From: Planctomycetota bacterium
GTDB taxonomy: Bacteria; Planctomycetota; Phycisphaerae; FEN-1346
Direction of reading: 5' to 3'
DNA length: 6,324 nucleotides
NCBI GenBank assembly: GCA_026386995.1
Contig: JAPLMO010000051.1
Location: 1 to 6,324, forward strand
The notes under the pieces were generated by a model, which had not been told where the DNA came from, did not search any database, and saw nothing but the letters and a program-made list of their open reading frames with translations. Positions 4,712-6,324 of the stretch are shown here, in pieces. Numbering within the stretch: the stretch's first letter is position 1; each line of letters opens with the position of its first letter. Both the position numbers and the translations under genes were made by a program.

Positions 4712-5809
4712 ATGGGCAAGTTGCAGGCAGTCAAACGTAAGAAGCCCGCACCGGCCAAGGCCAAATCGGCCAAGGCTGCACCGGCCAAGGCGACCCCCGC
4801 GAAGGCGGGCGGCCTTACGAAAGAGTACAAGATCGGCCTCCTCAGGCGGATGATGGAAATCCGCGGATTCGAGGACAAGGTCTTCGAACTTCTGGCGCGA
4901 AACATCCTCCAGGGGGCCAGCCACGTTTACGCCGGCCAGGAGGCCGTGGCGGTCGGCGCATGCTCGGCCATTGCCCAGCGCGATTACGCCACGAGCACAC
5001 ACCGCGGGCACGGCCACTGCCTGGCCCTCGGGGCGGACCTGAAACTCATGATGGCCGAACTCTGCGGCAAGGCCACCGGCTACTGCAAGGGCCGCGGAGG
5101 CTCGATGCACATCGCCGACGTCTCCAACCGCAACCTCGGCGCAACGGGCATCGTCGGCGGCAACATCCCGGTCGGCACCGGGGCGGCCCTGGCCTGCCAG
5201 ATGCAAAAGAAGGACTCCGTGGTCCTCTGCTTTTTCGGCGACGGGGCGGCCAACGAGGGCAACTTCCACGAGTCGCTCAACATGGCCGGCAAGTGGAAAC
5301 TGCCGGTCATCTACATCTGCGAGAATAACCTCTACGGCATGAGCGTGGCCTTCAGCCGCGCGTGCGCCGTGGGATCGATCTGCGCCCGCGCCGCCGGCTA
5401 CAACATGCCGGGCGTGCGGGTTGACGGGCAGAAGGTCCTGGAGGTGCGGGAGGCCGTGCTTGAGGCCATCGCCCGCGCCCGCCGCGGCGACGGGCCGAGC
5501 CTCATCGAGGCCATGACCTACCGCTATCGCGGCCATTCGCGCAGCGACCCGCGCGTCTACCGCACGAAGGAAGAAGAGGCATACTGGCACGACCGCGACC
5601 CGATCAAACTCTTCAAGGCCGACCTGCTGGCCGAAGGCGTTTTGACGGAAAAGTCGTTCGAGGCCATCCAGGCCGAGGTCGACCGGGCCATTGCCGCCGC
5701 CGAGAAGTTTGCCGTCGAGGAAAGCCCGTACCCGAACCCCGCGGAAGTCATGGACGACGTGTACTGCGGCTGGGTCGAGGACGCCAAGGGCCTGAAGCGT
5801 ATCGGTTAA
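4712..5809 (+). CDS. pdhA: Pyruvate (2-oxo acid) dehydrogenase E1 component, alpha subunit
   Basis: A 365-residue thiamine-diphosphate E1 alpha subunit. With E1 beta it decarboxylates pyruvate (or a related substrate such as acetoin) and passes the acyl group to the lipoyl domain of E2. Landmarks are HVYAGQEAVAVG (71-82), STHRGHGH (95-102), GKATGYCKGRGGSMH (119-133), IVGGNIPVGTG (147-157), the ThDP/Mg motif starting GDGAANEG (176-183) and ending ENN (204-206), and the active-site loop YRYRGHSRSDP (270-280). The TAA stop is at 5807-5809. Residues 7-33 form an unusual Lys/Ala/Pro-rich tail with PAKA/AKA repeats before the fold begins near 35. GAGGAG at 4698-4703, 8 bp before the ATG, supports this start and hence the tail. 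pdhB follows after 161 bp holding a repeat. The motifs alone do not separate pyruvate from acetoin or branched-chain oxo acids; pyruvate is the default reading. Confidence 0.93.
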   Translation: MGKLQAVKRKKPAPAKAKSAKAAPAKATPAKAGGLTKEYKIGLLRRMMEIRGFEDKVFELLARNILQGASHVYAGQEAVAVGACSAIAQRDYATSTHRGHGHCLALGADLKLMMAELCGKATGYCKGRGGSMHIADVSNRNLGATGIVGGNIPVGTGAALACQMQKKDSVVLCFFGDGAANEGNFHESLNMAGKWKLPVIYICENNLYGMSVAFSRACAVGSICARAAGYNMPGVRVDGQKVLEVREAVLEAIARARRGDGPSLIEAMTYRYRGHSRSDPRVYRTKEEEAYWHDRDPIKLFKADLLAEGVLTEKSFEAIQAEVDRAIAAAEKFAVEESPYPNPAEVMDDVYCGWVEDAKGLKRIG

Positions 5810-5817
5810 GCGTTTAG

Positions 5818-5949
5818 TAGTGCGTCAACTTTAACATTGTGGGTGCCACGGCTGCGCAGTTTGCAGCCGTGAGTCCCGGCCGACGACCACGGCTGCACAA
5901 GGCGCAGCCGTGGCACCCACGGATTCCGCGCTAAGTGGCGCTGTAGTAT
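5818..5949 (+). repeat. Double-hairpin repeat (GGGTGCCACGG type), copy 2
   Basis: The outer arms GTGGGTGCCACGGCTGCGC (5839-5857) and GCGCAGCCGTGGCACCCAC (5902-5920) are a perfect 19-bp inverted repeat. Each half also folds alone: CACGGCTGC (5847-5855) with GCAGCCGTG (5863-5871), and CCACGGCTGC (5887-5896) with GCAGCCGTGG (5904-5913). The left flank TAGTGCGTCAACTTTAA (5818-5834) resembles that of copy 1. The right flank AGTGGCGCTGTAGTAT (5934-5949) matches the right end of element B. It fills the pdhA-pdhB gap and has no T run, so readthrough is plausible. Confidence 0.88.
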
Positions 5950-5970
5950 CAATATGAAAGGGCTGTTCCG

Positions 5971-6324
5971 ATGCCGGTCATCATGTATCGAGAAGCGATT
6001 CGTGACGCCCTGGCCGAAGAGATGCGGCGGGACCCGCGCGTCTTCATCCTGGGCGAGGACGTGGCCATCTACGGCGGCGCGTACTCCGCCACGCAGGGGC
6101 TCGTCCAGGAATTCGGCGAAGAACGCGTGCGCGATACGGCCATCAGCGAGGCCGTCATCGCCGGCGCCGCCACCGGGGCCGCGATGTGCGGCATGCGCCC
6201 CGTGGCCGAGATCATGTACGTCGATTTCATGACCCTGGCGATGGACCAGTTCGTCAACCAGGCCGGCAAGAACCGCTACATGTTCGGCGGCAAGACCACC
6301 GTGCCGATGGTCATCCGGACCGAG
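5971..6324 (+). CDS. pdhB: Pyruvate (2-oxo acid) dehydrogenase E1 component, beta subunit (partial)
   Basis: The first 118 residues of an E1 beta subunit, cut by the window end. The ATG at 5971 is preceded by AAAGGG (5957-5962) with 8 bp spacing and gives the family-typical start [18 protein letters not shown]. Landmarks are [14 protein letters not shown] (25-38), [14 protein letters not shown] (48-61) with E60 at the position of the conserved Glu that activates the thiamine cofactor, [18 protein letters not shown] (69-86) and [18 protein letters not shown] (90-107). It pairs with the E1 alpha encoded just upstream to form the alpha2beta2 enzyme. The subunits are separate here, unlike the fused AceE type. 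No promoter is evident in the gap, so cotranscription with pdhA through the repeat is the simplest reading. E2 (lipoyl acyltransferase) would be expected further downstream, outside the window. Confidence 0.93.
   Translation, partial: MPVIMYREAIRDALAEEMRRDPRVFILGEDVAIYGGAYSATQGLVQEFGEERVRDTAISEAVIAGAATGAAMCGMRPVAEIMYVDFMTLAMDQFVNQAGKNRYMFGGKTTVPMVIRTE

Noticed and set aside
4571..5590. Minus-strand open frame of 339 codons across pdhA
   Set aside because: It is the antisense shadow of pdhA; the coding evidence is all on the + strand.
5839..5920. The 19-bp inverted repeat between pdhA and pdhB as a terminator
   Set aside because: There is no T run after the stem, and it lies between two subunit genes of the same enzyme; it fits the repeat family better.
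5954..6232. Plus-strand open frame starting ATGAAAGG just upstream of pdhB
   Set aside because: It is out of frame with the clear E1 beta sequence starting at 5971 and has an Arg/Ser/Pro-rich shadow composition.

Overview
The window is GC-rich bacterial chromosome with all recognisable genes on the + strand. A PEP-CTERM exported protein, a LarB homologue, a stand-alone NAD(P)H-hydrate dehydratase, a two-subunit (alpha/beta) 2-oxo acid dehydrogenase E1 and long repeat-filled intergenic gaps together suggest a planctomycete-like organism (Planctomycetota, perhaps Phycisphaerae). That placement is inferred from gene style. No rRNA or marker alignment was possible.

Layout: (1) 1-139, the 3' end of an ISAs1-type insertion sequence: transposase C-terminus plus a probable terminal repeat. 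(2) 153-188, a 14-bp tandem repeat that can be read as a promoter, placed so that transcription would begin at the tsaD ATG. (3) 194-1204, tsaD (tRNA t6A modification). (4) 1205-1664, no gene: a palindromic repeat element, then a sigma70-like promoter and a leader RNA with a terminator-like hairpin. (5) 1665-2357, a PEP-CTERM protein followed by a strong intrinsic terminator. (6) 2426-2722, no gene: an array of hairpins between inverted ends, then the larB promoter. (7) 2723-3502, larB (nickel-pincer nucleotide cofactor synthesis). (8) 3503-3662, a nested palindromic repeat. (9) 3663-4523, nnrD (NAD(P)HX repair). (10) 4524-4711, the pdhA leader, holding a double-hairpin repeat and a terminator-like hairpin beside the ribosome site. 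(11) 4712-5809, pdhA (E1 alpha). (12) 5810-5970, a second double-hairpin repeat inside the operon. (13) 5971-6324, the start of pdhB (E1 beta), cut by the window edge.

The genes are mostly housekeeping. pdhA and pdhB encode the two halves of one enzyme. larB and nnrD both touch nicotinamide nucleotides but need not form a pathway. I found no defence system or new protein machine. The unusual content is between the genes: every gap longer than about 100 bp downstream of tsaD carries a structured palindromic element. At least three core types occur. Some share end motifs (ACTACAAC...GTTGTAGT) or a GTTTAGCG-like border, and two double-hairpin copies show compensatory base-pair changes. Terminator-like hairpins in the leaders of the PEP-CTERM gene and pdhA suggest attenuation or a small RNA.
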